A DNA stretch of 64,000 nucleotides from Harmonia axyridis (GCF_914767665.1 NC_059502.1:12834001-12898000); one strand, 5' to 3'; numbered from the stretch's first letter, positions 24,874 through 36,233 are shown. Program-made: numbers and translations. Notes: a model not told the origin generated them from the sequence alone.

Positions 24874-25766
24874 TATACAGGGTGTTTCCAAATTAGAAGT
24901 GAACCTTGAAGGACGTGTAAGTATGACTCATTTGCTGTCGTTTGACTCATATTTAGTGATAATCAAAAATCAACAGTTTAGATAAAGAACTAAAATATCT
25001 TGGAAACTGTTGATTTCCGTTCATCAATAAATATGGCTCAATCGACAGCAAATGAGTTTTACTAACACCTCCTTCAAATTTCACGTCAAATTTGTCATTG
25101 AAACTTTTATAACATTGAAGAAACACAAGTTTTTATTATCACTTCAAAACTAATTGCAATAAAAAACAAATGATTACACCAACGGGTTCTACTAAAAAAA
25201 AGCCTGTAGAATATTTTCGTTTCATGTTTATATCTCCAGTAATAAAGAAGTTATAAAAACATTTTCATTTTCCAATTATCTCTTATAGTTTGAAAACAGT
25301 TGAGTTTATGAGGTTGTGGTTTAAACCAAATCAATTATTTCGAAAATAGAAAATTTCTCACGGTAAATCAACCAAGTGATAATCTGGGAACTTCAGATAA
25401 TTATTATTATTATTATGATTTAAACTTTACAAGAGTTGAGGCGAAACCTATCAACTTACAAAAAAAAATACAAAAATTTGAGCATAGGCAAAGTACACTA
25501 TAGTACACTAATTAATTGAAGTAATTGAAATATTCGTTGGCCAACAAGATCTCCAGATTTAACAGCGTTGGGGAGGCTACAAGGATAACTTAGGTATAAT
25601 TGATGTTATGGAAAAACTTGAAATATTTCATGAAATAAAGAAAGGTTAAATTGAAGAATAACCGTCATAATTTCGACCATGTGTTATATGACATTTTTTG
25701 TTGCAAATAACTTGTACGATGTCCCCTTGAAGTTTAGCCCTTTTGAAATTAGACATACTGTATAGA
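24874..25766. repeat. acagggtg-type transposon remnant with internal hairpin and transposase trace
   Basis: The left end is TATACAGGGTGTTTCC and the right end is a decayed ACATACTGTATA. A 54-bp imperfect hairpin lies near the left end (arms 24926-24979 and 25004-25057). Near the right end (about 25540-25575) the + strand reads WPTRSPDLTAL, a trace of the block around the third catalytic residue of mariner-like transposases (WPxRSPDLTPLDFFLWG). This suggests that acagggtg-type repeats derive from a mariner-related transposon. No intact frame remains. Confidence 0.5.
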
Positions 25767-26100
25767 ATGGTGACAATTTTATATTGCATGCTCAGCGCTT
25801 ATCCTATATCTAGAACAGCTGAAATTTCTATGTAATGACTCTTTACCTATTATGAACATACATAACAAATTTCATTAACATTGAAAAGGAATAACGTTCG
25901 ATAGAATACCTTCAGGAATTTCACGTTTGAACCACGTGTTCAACGTGTATGCTCTATCAGGAAGAGTTGAAATTCCTATGGAATCAGTTCCTGTTTGAAC
26001 TGAAGATACATACAGATCAAAACCGGGTATTCCCAACGCTAGATATGAGAATTTCCTGTTTGCGCAGGCCCAAAGCTTACCTTCACTATTTCCGGATGAG
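25767..26100. other. short spacer, nothing recognised
   Basis: Two overlapping frames in opposite directions (25875-26165 - and 25949-26152 +) have no recognisable motif. Confidence 0.35.
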
Positions 26101-26351
26101 TTCAGGATGGTCTGGAATGCAATTTGCGATTGGAATTCGAGTGGAACTTTGAAATCATATACCAAAAATTTTTCACGATGTTCGATAGAGTCTCAAGCAT
26201 CATTGTATTTTGTTTCTTTTCAATACTGCAAATTCTGTAGGTTTGTCATGGTGTAAACGATCTTTATAGAAGTATGCCATTAATTTCGATGAAAATTCAG
26301 TGAATTAGATAATTTTGAAGTAGTGGAAGAATGCCTTCTGCACTTTTTTTA
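26101..26351. repeat. duplicated flank shared with 33080-33340
   Basis: About 250 bp next to the mariner at 26352 is repeated, with few changes, next to the mariner fragment at 33341. Shared words include TCTGGAATGCAATTTGCGA, CGAGTGGAACTTTGAAATC and AATGCCTTCTGCACTT. The junction with the mariner is at the same point in both, so the mariner entered before the block was copied. A weaker, shorter match lies near 30630-30670. Confidence 0.75.
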
Positions 26352-27581
26352 GGTGTACAACTTTGCTTCTGCCGTTTTGCTGTAGCGGTAAGTTGTAGTC
26401 GAACTAAATAAACCGTAGATGTCATACAATAAGCTTAGGCATTTGTAAACATAACGCAATCGAAATATCAGTCGATTTGTGTCTGCATCATGTCAGCTTA
26501 CGAGCCAAATTCTCGTCATTTGCGGGAGGTTTTAATTTTCTACTTCAATATGGAGAAATCTGCGACTAAGGCTCATTTAATACTCTCAGATACCTATGGT
26601 GAGGCTGTTATTAGTGGAAGAACGTGCCGAAAGTGGTTTCAACGCTTCAAGAACGGAGATTTTGACGTCGAAGACCAGCATGGGGATGGAAAAGAGAAGA
26701 TTTTCGAAGATGCAGAATTGGAGGCATTACTTGATCAAGACTCATATCAAACACAACAAGAATTGGCAGGATCATTGGGAGTGACGAAACAAGCCATTTC
26801 AAAACGTCTGAAAGTCATGGGAATGATTCAGAAACAAGGAAATTGGGTGCCGTACGAATTGAAGCCAAGAGAATATGGACGGCGTTTCTTCGCTTGTGGA
26901 CAGCTGCTTGCAAGGCAAAGACGGAAAGGATTTCTATATTTCATTGCGACTTGAGATGAAAAATGGGTTCATTAGCACAACGCAGAAAATCATGGTCATA
27001 ACCCGGCTCTGCTTCCACGTCGATGGCTAAACCGTGGTCTCAAGATCATGCTTAGTATTTGGTGGGACCAGCTCGGCGTAGTGTATTATGATTTGTTAAA
27101 ACCAACTGAAACAACACAGGCAGTCGTTATGAATGCAATTAGTGCGTTTGAGGCGAGCATTGAAAGACAAACTACCGCAATACAACGGGAGACATGATAA
27201 AGTGATTTTACAGCTTGACAATGCTCGACTACATGTGGAGAAAGTGGTCAAAATATACTTGGAAATGTTGAAATAGGAAGTCCTACCCCACCCGCCGTAT
27301 ACTCCAGATGTTGCTTCCTCGGACTATCACTTGTTTTGATTAATGGCATACAGCCTGGCTGATCAGGACTTCCGGTCTTATGAAGAAGTAAAACAGTGAA
27401 TCAATTCGTGGGTCGCTTCAAAAGATGACCAGTTTTTTTAACGCGGGATTCGTACGCTCCCCGAAAAATGGGAGAAAGTAGTGGCCAGCGATGGACAATA
27501 CTTTGAATCATAAATGTATAACCAGTTTTTCACAATAAAGCCTCGAATTTCGAAAAAACGGTGAAAAGTTCTTTGCCAATG
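26352..27581 (+). mobile_element. mariner (DD34D, cecropia-like), full-length but decayed
   Basis: The left end GGTGTACAACTTTGC follows TA (26350-26351). The right end is a weaker inverted match before TA at 27582-27583. About 1,230 bp. From ATG 26490 a 154-codon frame is intact: MSAYEPNSRHLREV, the first helix-turn-helix (CRKWFQRFKNGDFDVED), the second (AISKRLKVMGMIQKQGNW), VPYELKPREYGRRFFACGQ, ending at FIAT-stop just before the first catalytic motif. After that, stops and frameshifts interrupt IMLSIWWDQLGVVYY and the C-terminal part. It is the best coding copy of its subfamily in this window but encodes only the DNA-binding half. Confidence 0.88.
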
Positions 27582-28812
27582 TATTTTATAATCCCATCAA
27601 TAATACAACATGCAAATTGTACGTAAGGTGAAGTGAATCCCAAGAAACTCGACATCTATCTTATTCAATGAAGTAAATACAAAACCTACAGGGAAAACCC
27701 TGACAAAAAGCGTTACGTCGTAAGCTCCATCATTTCAATCTCATCAAAATTCACGATGCTCAAAGTCTCTTTATGCATTTTGCCTCTGGGATAGATGAAA
27801 TGTCTTTTCCGATTATTTCAGCTGGAAAAACAAAGTTTCGAAATGATATTCTGGTGTGGCGGTTGACGGAAGAGGAGAGGTCAACTCGAATTCGCTTTCA
27901 ACCTGCTCCTGCCATTATGTCTCGTAAAAACAAGCTGGTAGAATGGAGGGGAAAAAAGTTTGTCGAGCAGCAGACAAAAAGTCTCTTCGTACAAGATGCA
28001 ACTTTTCTTTCCGTTATAAGATAGAAGATGAGGAAAACATTACTTAGCGAGCAGTTTTCCACTTTTTCTAAGTTTTCCGACGATTTTCTTCCTTCGCATT
28101 TGCTGCCGTGAGGGAGAAGTCGGTATTTTATCATGGACAATTGGAAGTGCTTTCGAAAGAATTGCAAAGAATTATTATTTCGATCGAGGGTTAGGTTCTA
28201 GCATTTTTCGCTTATGAAATATTATTCCCAATAGCTCGACTCAGCAGGAGCTTTCACTGAAATTATTTCAGAAGTATACACGAAAAATTTTCATCTAAAA
28301 ATGACGCAGCAAACAAATTTTGCGAATGAAATTTATTAATTTTTTTCATTCAAGCATTAGAATATACAGTGCTTACCAAGTCCACTCCTGCTTCATCGCA
28401 GTTATAATAAAACAAAGTAATTTTTTTCTATGATTAGTGGGAATGACTTTCTCCACGACTGCTTTAGGATCTTGCTCATCCAATTTGGAATTTGTTCACA
28501 AAATGTTGGTATCCATTCCATCACTTGATATGTCATAATAATTCTTCAACAACTGAGTTCCGTAAACATTTTGACTGAATTTCAATCCATCACCGAATTG
28601 AGTGTCATGTTGATTGCACTTTTCAAAACGTCATATTAAATCAATACTTTTTGATTACCAAGTATTGCATCAAGTATATTAGATATGGAATTCCAAAATA
28701 CTCTACCTGAAATTTTTAAATTTGTTCATACAATAAACGAAAGTTTACTACCACAGAAATCAAGGAGATATGAAAAATGAAATGATATGAGAAATGAATA
28801 AAAGAGATATAA
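27582..28812. other. intergenic; less AT-rich part at 27770-28200
   Basis: An acceptor-like GATTATTTCAG lies at about 27812-27822. The + frame after it stays open to 28024 (…WRLTEEERSTRIRFQPAP…), but I recognise no motif and see no matching donor in a phase that fits the downstream gene. It could be an upstream exon or unique non-coding DNA. The remainder to 28812 is AT-rich with nothing recognised. Confidence 0.25.
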
Positions 28813-28947
28813 AATAGTATATTATTTCACAAGGAGGAGAAGTGTCACTTTTCATGGCGAGCTTATGTTTCCCCGCCGAACGGAGTGAGGCGGGGAATTT
28901 AAGCGAGCCATGAAAAGTCACTTCAACTCCGAATGAAATATGCTATT
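28813..28947. repeat. foldback hairpin module (TAGTATATT end, GC-rich tip)
   Basis: An imperfect palindrome with arms of about 60 bp around 28883. The outer part reads AATAGTATATTATTTCAC on the left and its counterpart GAAATATGCTATT on the right. The middle stem is CACTTTTCATGGC. The tip is GC-rich (CCCCGCC ... GGCGGGG). It shares its design with the modules at 31076, 39246, 39806 and 48500. Confidence 0.7.
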
Positions 28948-30792
28948 TTTTTTTCAAACGTTTTGTTATTCATACAATCAAATTCTGAACAAAATCGTAC
29001 GAGAATATATCAGATTTGCACAGCTTTCATGGTTATATTTTATTATCATATGTTGGTACTCCTGACTCCGTCAGCCGTCACGGATTTATCTGTCACTTCA
29101 TCGTTTATTTTCATTTCTGCTCAGAAGTCAAGTCGTGAACAATAACAAATACAATATCTACTCTACACCTATAGTAATATCGAAATTCCTGGAACTTGCC
29201 TAAATAGAAATACCTATATCAAGTAGATCCTATGTTATCTCGAACTTATCTAATAGTATAGAAGAAGTTGTTTCATAAAATGGAAGGTAGAATCAAGCAA
29301 AATTATTACATCTCGTATGACTACTATTTACATTTATTTTGCAGAATTGTTGAACTCTCCAGGGTGAAAAAAATCGAAAATACTAATATGTACAATCCAC
29401 ACATACTTATTTATATATTTAATAACTGCATTGGATAACCAAAAGGATTGAAATAACTAGAAATATTTTCGATGAAGAATATTGTTTACAATGTTTTCTT
29501 TACGGATAAGTTATGGAAAGGCATTGATGAAATATATTGTAATATAACTAACCTAAAAATTTTAGCATAAATATCATTAGTGTTCAGAAAAAATGATTGA
29601 GAGAATTATTATTCTCATCAACAATATTAATGCACTTATATTTTTGATTACTAAAGAAGAATTACTGCAATTGTGCTAATATGTGATTTTATGAAAATAA
29701 ATGAGATTTGTTTTGATATATTCTATTCATTCTATAATAATTTGAAGATTGAATGAACTCTCAGTCCATATCATTGAAAGTACAATTATTGAAAACTTTG
29801 ATTGTTACATTAGAATGCATAATGCATCCCTACATGGAATGATAGTCCAGGTATGTAGTGGTTACGTTTGTAGTACCTTTGCAAATTGTATTTATAATGG
29901 AAACGTTCAAATTTTGACTACTCGATGCAGGAATATAGCTAGCCAAGATTTCAGAAATAACCTTATTTGCCAGGTGAGAGGCAGATGATTGATTATTTAT
30001 AATCATGCTGCTCATCTCGATTCTTCTGCATGCACTAGAATATCTGATAATTAATATTATCTGCAATTTTGTTCCAAAATTATGAAATGTCAGATAACAT
30101 CGAAGATAATATACATAACTTGACATCAACAAATTCAAAAACTGTTCAATGTCTTCAAATTCTAAAACCTTAAATTTTTTGGAATACATTTTCTTTACAA
30201 TAAAGCTTGTCATTTTGAATGATTTGTCGAAATCAATATAACGTTACAGGTTGAGTATACAACATTACATCGAATAGGTTTTTTTTTTCCATAAAGCTGA
30301 ACTTTCATGAATTTTGCTTTAACATTCAAAATATGCGATAACAACGTTTTCTATTATAAATAGGATGATTTTTCGTGGTCCATTAGTTGAATTTTGTATA
30401 TTCGTTCTCCCAATATTTTTTTGACTTCTGGGGAATTATTCTATTTCGTGCATCTATCGCAATGCTTTTATTTCTGGAGGAATCTAGTTCATTCCAAAAT
30501 CAGATATTTAAATGTATTCATTGATAATTGCGTCTTCAACACTTATTGAATTTTGAGTTTGTGATACAGACATCTGTTCTGCCAACCAACATTTTTCAAT
30601 GCAAAAATCAGTAAATGATATTTATTGAAAATATTCCATTAAATTCGATAAGAATGCAGTGAATTAGAGAAAATAATGTATAATTCTAGTACAGAAGGCT
30701 TATTCTAACACTCGTTCGTTCAAATAATGACGTTTAAATCAGAATTATTTATTCTTGTCCATGGTAACTAATTAATCGTTTCCGTAGCAACC
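28948..30792. other. AT-rich stretch with one possible exon
   Basis: Mostly AT-rich without a supported gene. A possible 86-bp exon at 29765-29850 is listed separately. About 30610-30680 resembles part of the duplicated block at 26280-26340. Confidence 0.35.
29765..29850 (+). CDS. possible short exon (weak)
   Basis: AACTCTCAG before 29765 could be an acceptor. GTCCAG followed by GTATGTAG at 29851 is a strong donor. The open frame reads IIENFDCYIRMHNASLHG and loosely recalls a CUB-type fragment. It would end in phase 0, while the next supported exon (35003) needs phase 1, so at least one more exon would have to lie between. No family motif is decisive; it may be chance. Confidence 0.2.
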
Positions 30793-30846
30793 ACTTTTCC
30801 CTCCGCCGGAGGGAAAAGTATTTTTCCCTCCGGCGGAGGAAAAGTA
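30793..30846. repeat. GC-rich double hairpin
   Basis: Two adjacent near-palindromes, CTTTTCCCTCCGCCGGAGGG and TTTTCCCTCCGGCGGAGG, are also inverted copies of each other. They form a compact strong hairpin in an AT-rich setting, probably the tip of another foldback element with unclear outer borders (about 30700-30910). Confidence 0.6.
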
Positions 30847-31075
30847 GAACTTTTCGATGATCCTGTCAGTCGAGAAATGACGTTATTATGGTACGTTTGA
30901 AAAAAAAATAATATACTCATTTTTTGGGCTGGAAAGAAGCAACTGATTTGTGATTCTGGCATATTATCATGATTAATCAATGCAATGGAAGAATATGTTG
31001 GCTCAAATGCAACAATTGAAAATAGATTGGGGAATTGTTTATTATGTGTGATGTGATGGGTGTAACCTAAGAGAA

Positions 31076-32660
31076 TAGTATATTATTCAACGAGCGGTAA
31101 TGTAGGTCATAACTCACGCAGATGATGTTTGCAGCACGAGCCGCAGGCGAGTGCTGTAATTCATCAAGTGAGTTATGACCATTACCGCAAGTTGAATACT
31201 ATACTTTATCTACGACTATATCAATAAATACTAAGAAAAAAATACAGACTTAGAATAAAGTCAGAAGGAACGGGAAATAAACATAATGTACTCGATCCCG
31301 TACAAGAGAAACTTAGTGCTACCAATCACAATCGAACTAGCTTCGGCTAGCTCGAATCCAGTACAGAGTACAGACATAGAAATTTATTGAAAAACCTTAA
31401 TAATTGCCTATAAAAATGCATTAAAATATACCAAAAAATATTCCCTGTAAACAATTACTTAATGATCTTACCGCTACACCAATCTTGAAAATTTTTTCAA
31501 ACTCCTTTATATTTTTTCGGGCAATTAATTCTGTATGGTAACATAAGCTGTTTGTCTTTTGGAAATGTATACCTTTATAATATTTCATCTTCACTATCTG
31601 AATTAATCGTTTTCAGCAAAACATTCCCAATAATTAGATATCAACTTAATTTGAAAACGTCAAAAGTGACATTCCCTAGGACATTCCTCCCCTTAATAAC
31701 AATAATGGAATGTTCCCTTTCGGCCAATCGAATAGAAGCAGAGAAGTATAGAAGCACAGATCCATATTTTCCGATTTATAATAGTGAGTTATAGCAGTGA
31801 GTTATTATAAATCACGCTGTTTGTTAATAGATACTATTAATTGCTCAAAAGCAGTTGATTAATGAGTTTATAATTCAATAGGAGTAGATAAATAATTTTA
31901 TCTACTCCTATTGAATTATAAACTCATTATTCAACTGCTTTTGAGCAATTAATAGTATCTATTAACAAACAGCGTGATTTATAATAACTCACTACTTATA
32001 ACTCTCTGCTTCTGTTCGATTGGCCGAAAGGGAACATTCCATTATTGTTATTGAGGGGAGGAATGTCCGAGGGAATGTCACTTTTGACGTTTTCAAATTA
32101 AGTTGATATCTAATTATTGTGAATGTTTTGCTGAAAACGATTAATTCAGATAGTGAAGATGAAATATTATAAAGGTATACATTTCCAAAAGACAAACAGC
32201 TAATGTTACCATACAGAATTAATTGCCCGAAAAAATATAAAGGAGTTTGAAAAAATTTTCAAGATTGGTGTAGCAGTAAAATCGTAATCGTTTACAGGGA
32301 ATATTTTTTGGTATATTTTAATGCATTTTTATTGGCAATTATTAAGGTTTCTATGTCTGTACTATGTACTGGATTCGAGCTAGCCGAAGCTAGTTCGATT
32401 GTGATTGGTAGCACTAAGTTCCCATCTCTCTTGTACGGGATCGAGCACATTATGTTTATTTCCCGTTCCTTCTGTCTTAATTCTAAGTCTGTATTTTTTT
32501 CTTAGTATTTATTGATATAGTCGTAGATAAAGTATAGTATTCAACTTGCGGTAATGGTCATAACTCACTTGATGAATTACAGCACTCGCCTGCGGCTCGT
32601 GCTGCAAACATCATCTGCGTGAGTTATGACCTACATTACCGCTCGTTGAATAATATACTA
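31076..32660. mobile_element. palindromic foldback element of about 1.6 kb with nested hairpins
   Basis: The sequence from TAGTATATTATTCAACGAG (31076) to the inverted end (32660) is an almost continuous palindrome centred at about 31894, where TAGGAGTAGATAAA meets its inverse across 4 nt. The arms are about 790 bp. The left arm is about 50 bp longer because of a short insertion near 31745-31795. Within each arm the outer 110 bp form their own hairpin (GGTCATAACTCAC ... GTGAGTTATGACC, tip CACGAGCCGCAGGCGAGTG). A second small hairpin (CGAACTAGCTTCGGCTAG) lies further in. The same short open frame appears in both arms (31552 + and 31992 -) and is a mirror artefact. No transposase; presumably non-autonomous. 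Confidence 0.9.
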
Positions 32661-33054
32661 ATAACTAGAGAGAGCATATGCCATTTTCAGTAGGTAAGCG
32701 AATTTTGTCCAAAGCGGGCTAATGAAAAAAACCTCTTATTGGAAAACTCTTTTTCTTTTAGAAATTAAGGTTTTCTTTGAACGTCTTCTGAAATCGCTCC
32801 ATATAAATTTTGGTATTATTCACAGATATCAAAATGGTTGATCTCAAGTCCTGGACATCATCTATAATCAGCAGTTCATTTGATCTTAAAACCACAACAA
32901 TGATAATAAATGCTGCTACCTAAAATAGTAGTAATTTATTTTTCAATTGAAATCAATTTTTTTTAACAAAAATTTCTATCTGAAGCTTCGATTGGTAATC
33001 AATCATTTTACTCTCTAGTAGGAATTTTTTATTTTTGGACTAATATCCAACTAC
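32661..33054. other. short spacer, nothing recognised
   Basis: AT-rich, no gene or repeat border seen. Confidence 0.4.
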
Positions 33055-33790
33055 AAAGTAATGAAGCATTAAAATGGTTCAGGCTAGTCTGGAATGCAAT
33101 TTGCGAGTGGAATTCGAGTGGAACTTTGAAATCATATATCAAAAATTTTTCACGATGTTCGATAGCGTCTCAAGCATTTTTGTATTTTGTTTCTTTTGAA
33201 TACTGCTCTGAAATTCTGTAGGTTTGTCCTGATGTAAACGATCTTTATAGAAATATCCCATGAATTTCAATGAAAATTCAGTGAATTATATCATTTTGAA
33301 GTATTGGAAGAATGCCTTCTGCACTTGTATTAGCTGTACAACTTTGCTTCTCCGTTTTGCTGTAGCGGTAAGTGGTAGTCGAAATAAATAGACCGTAGAT
33401 GTCATACAATAATTATTCGATTTGTGTCTGCATCATAAAGTTATTCTCAATTTAACATGTCAGTTTACGAACCAAATTCTAGTCAATTTGCGAGAGTTTT
33501 TAATTTTTTGCTCTTATATGAAGAAATCTGCGGCTGAGTCTCATAGAATGCTCTCAAATACCTATGATGAGGCCTCTATTAGTGAACGTACGTGCCGAGA
33601 GTGGTTTCAACGCTTCAAGAACGGTGGTTTTGATGTCGAAGATCAGCATGACGGTGGAAGAAAGAAGGGTTTTCGAAGATATAGAATTGGAGGCATTACT
33701 TGATCAAGACTCGTGTCAAACGCAACAACAAATGGGCAGGTCATTTAGAATTGAACGATGTGACTAAAGTGATGAAGCATTAAAATGGTT
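33055..33790 (+). mobile_element. inserted block: duplicated flank plus truncated mariner, between 25-bp direct repeats
   Basis: The direct repeats AAAGTAATGAAGCATTAAAA... (33055-33079) and AAAGTGATGAAGCATTAAAA... (33766-33790) are 25 bp with one mismatch. They bracket a 686-bp block. The block is the 26101-26351 flank followed by a mariner from its left end (about 33341) to the second helix-turn-helix, where it stops at 33765. The transposase part (MKKSAAESHRML, CREWFQRFKNGGFDVEDQ) is frameshifted and lacks the catalytic domain. The mariner's right end is absent, so mariner transposition did not place this block here. The direct repeats look like a target-site duplication. Confidence 0.75.
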
Positions 33791-34199
33791 TGCCTTCTCG
33801 ACAAAATATATCAGTAATATACTCTTGCTATGAATTTCATCTATTTGTATTATCAGAAATCAAGCACAACATTCCTTCAACAATTTTCCGTGAATCCATC
33901 ACTATTTTGTTGCAGCGTCTTCGAAATTTTCATCACACATCATTGCAATATATTTTATAAAACAAAAGCAATTTGGCTATCCTTATCTTAATATGGTAGT
34001 CATGTATGCCAACCAGATGTTCCTGAACTTGAATTATCATATTGAATATTTCCCTCCTGTCAAAAATTCTTTGTATATGGCGAACGATCTATGGAAGCAA
34101 TTCTTGTAATTGAAATACCAATGAACTCTCTCTATTACAAATATTTGAATTAATTCCAGTTAACGTTTCGTGTTTTGTTTCACGACTTTGCACGATCAT

Positions 34200-34387
34200 A
34201 CTCGATTACACATCGCCTTTGATTGGTCAGTATCGGGTTTTAATTAATGTATCCAATCAAAATCAACGGAAATGACAAGTATGACATTGCGGCGCCGCCA
34301 CGAACTAAAACTAATATTTTCAATTTGGTTGAATGTCATTGCATTCAAAATTTGACGAGTGCATTCACCATGTTCTTAGACATCTTA
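34200..34387. repeat. miniature repeat, partial copy (pairs with 42406-42660)
   Basis: Shares with 42406-42660 the words TCGGGTTTTAATT, AAGTATGACATTGCGGC, ATATTTTCAATTTG, TTGACGAGTGCA and the terminus TTAGACATCTTA. The left terminal repeat is not recognisable here. 33791-34199, to its left, holds nothing I can identify. Confidence 0.6.
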
Positions 34388-34423
34388 CAAGTGATGTAAC
34401 ATTTTATTCGGGAAATATTCCCC

Positions 34424-34640
34424 CGAATTACACTCGTGCATCAAAATGACCGGATAATTTCGCATTCCAGCGTGTTTCCTTTGAAAAACTGCATTCGGTC
34501 ATTTTCATTTTTGGAGAAAGAGCCCTCTACCTTCGGTGTCGGGCTCTTTCTCCAAAAATGAAAATGAACTCATGCAGTTTTTATGACAACACGCTGTCAT
34601 GCAAAATTATCGGTAATTTTGATGCACTTGTGCAATTACT
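34424..34640. repeat. foldback element of about 215 bp
   Basis: Arms of about 100 bp are centred on TCTACCTTCGGTGTC (34526-34540). The inner 27 bp of stem are perfect (ATTTTTGGAGAAAGAGCCC and its inverse). The outer parts pair imperfectly (GTGCATCAAAATGACCGG with its counterpart at 34610-34630). No coding capacity. 34641-35002, between it and the next exon, shows nothing recognised. Confidence 0.75.
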
Positions 34641-35002
34641 TAAAAAAATTGATCTGTTCATTTGTAGATATTTTCAATTAAAATCGTCGTTACGTGGAAA
34701 AATACTATATACATCTAGGAAATGCTTTTTATTACCCTCGAGCACTTTTTGGTCTACAAACGCAACTAGGAAAAGTCATGCATTTTTTCCCCTTGGTGTA
34801 TGATCCTCTATCATTGTATTATTCGAGAATCAGTTATCGATATAGACACATAGCTCTTACATGTCCTCGAAAAAGTGGTTTGTCAATCAAGTGTCTTCGA
34901 CATGAAGTATTGTTCTTCACATTTTTCCCCACACTGTTGGTACAGCACCAAAGAAAACGGACACTTGACAATTCCATCTGACTCATGTTTGTTTTATTCC
35001 AG

Positions 35003-35252
35003 TGAAAGTCAACAGAATAAGGTCGTCAACTTCGATTGATATCCTCCTAACGTCGAAGATAAATGGCACTTCGGTTGGAGTGTTCTCCGCACGGGACAAA
35101 GTAAGCGAGATGGAAAGAGAAGAATTCGGGAATTGTCAAGGAATTGGAAAATTCCAGACGAGCCTTGAGGAGGGCGTTGAAGACATAACGGTTAACTGGT
35201 CCTTTCATCGTTCAGAAGGGCACGAAGTAATCTTCGGCAATATCACTCTGCA
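35003..35252 (+). CDS. CUB/C-type lectin protein, internal exon A
   Basis: A 250-bp exon between acceptor GTTTTATTCCAG and donor GTGAGTATG. It opens with the last two bases of a codon and ends with two bases (CA) that the next exon completes to a Gln codon. The reading has no stop: KVNRIRSSTSIDILL, then KVSEMEREEFGNCQG and TVNWSFHRSEGHEVIFGN. No domain is certain; the hydrophobic/polar alternation fits a beta-rich extracellular module leading into the CUB-like part. Coding assignment rests on splice signals, on the open frame and on in-frame joining to 47793. The 5' end of the gene is not identified; an upstream exon must end in phase 1. The 12.5-kb intron that follows is rich in transposons. 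Confidence 0.6.
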
Positions 35253-35373
35253 GTGAGTATGATCATGCACATTTACAGAAAATTTGATGTCAATTGTTGG
35301 ATGAAAATATTTTCATTCATTTTTATTCATTGAATTATTTTGAAACATTATCGCATGTTTTTTCCCTTGTAAC

Positions 35374-36233
35374 GGGTGGTTTTTTTCGAGGTATATAACT
35401 TTAAGTTGGCATAACTATTCAAGATGGAGACCGATTTAACAGCTGTCAAGTGATTTATTCTCAGTTTGGTTTGGCAATTCATCATGAATAGACTCACGCC
35501 TGAATAACGCTTGCAAATAGTGCAATTTCATTTCGAAAATAATAGTTCTGTGCGGAATACGTATCGCGCACTAGGTCCATTTTATTTTATTTAGCGATGA
35601 ATGTCGAAACACCGTTACATCCAGAAAATCTGACTGTTTGGTGCGCTTTATGAGCTGGTGGCATCATTGGTCCGTACTTCTTCAAAAACGATGATGGCCA
35701 GAACGTTACAGTCAATGGTGATCGGTAAAGAGCCATGATTACTATCTTTTTCATTCCTGAAGTGAACAACCATGATGTCCAGAAGCTGTGTTTCCAACAA
35801 GACGGCGCAACATTTCACACAGCTCGTGCCACAATCGATTTATTGAAAGACACGTTTGGTGACCGCCCAATTTCACGTTTTGGACCTGTGAATTGGCCTC
35901 CAAGATCTTGTGTTTTAACACCGCTAGACTACTTTCTGTGGGGCTATGTAAAGTCATTGGTCTATGCGGATAAGCCACAAACCCTTGACCATTTGGAAGA
36001 CAACATTCGCCGTGTTATTGCCGATACACGGCCACAAATGTTGGAAAAAGTCATCGAAAATTGGATGTACAGATTGGACTACATCCGAGCCAGCCGTGGC
36101 GGTCATATGCCAGAAATCATATTCAAACTGTAATGCCACAAGATTATCTTGCGGATAAATAAAATTCATGTCAATCGAATAATCCATCGTTGTTTTATTG
36201 CAATTTGAATTTCTATATCTCCAAAAAAGCACT
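35374..36233 (+). mobile_element. rosa-type mariner (DD41D), internally deleted copy 1
   Basis: Terminal inverted repeats: left GGTGGTTTTTTTCGAGGTAT, right inverted GTGCTTTTTTGGAGATAT. The N-terminal frame is visible (RLQIVQFHFENN, SSVRNTYRALGPF) and then jumps to ILFSDE, showing a deletion of the rest of the DNA-binding region. A second deletion removes the sequence right after FSDE up to the VETPLHPE block. Frame 35735-36133 carries FQQDGATFHTARATIDLL (second Asp) and TPLDYFLWGY (third Asp); 41 residues separate them, the spacing of the rosa family. This copy keeps the first catalytic Asp, unlike copies 3 and 4. Non-autonomous; lies in the intron after exon A. Confidence 0.88.

Noticed and set aside
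31552..32195. Matching open frames on both strands (MSFGNVYLYNI...)
   Set aside because: They lie in the two arms of the 31076-32660 palindrome and are the same DNA read twice; no motif.
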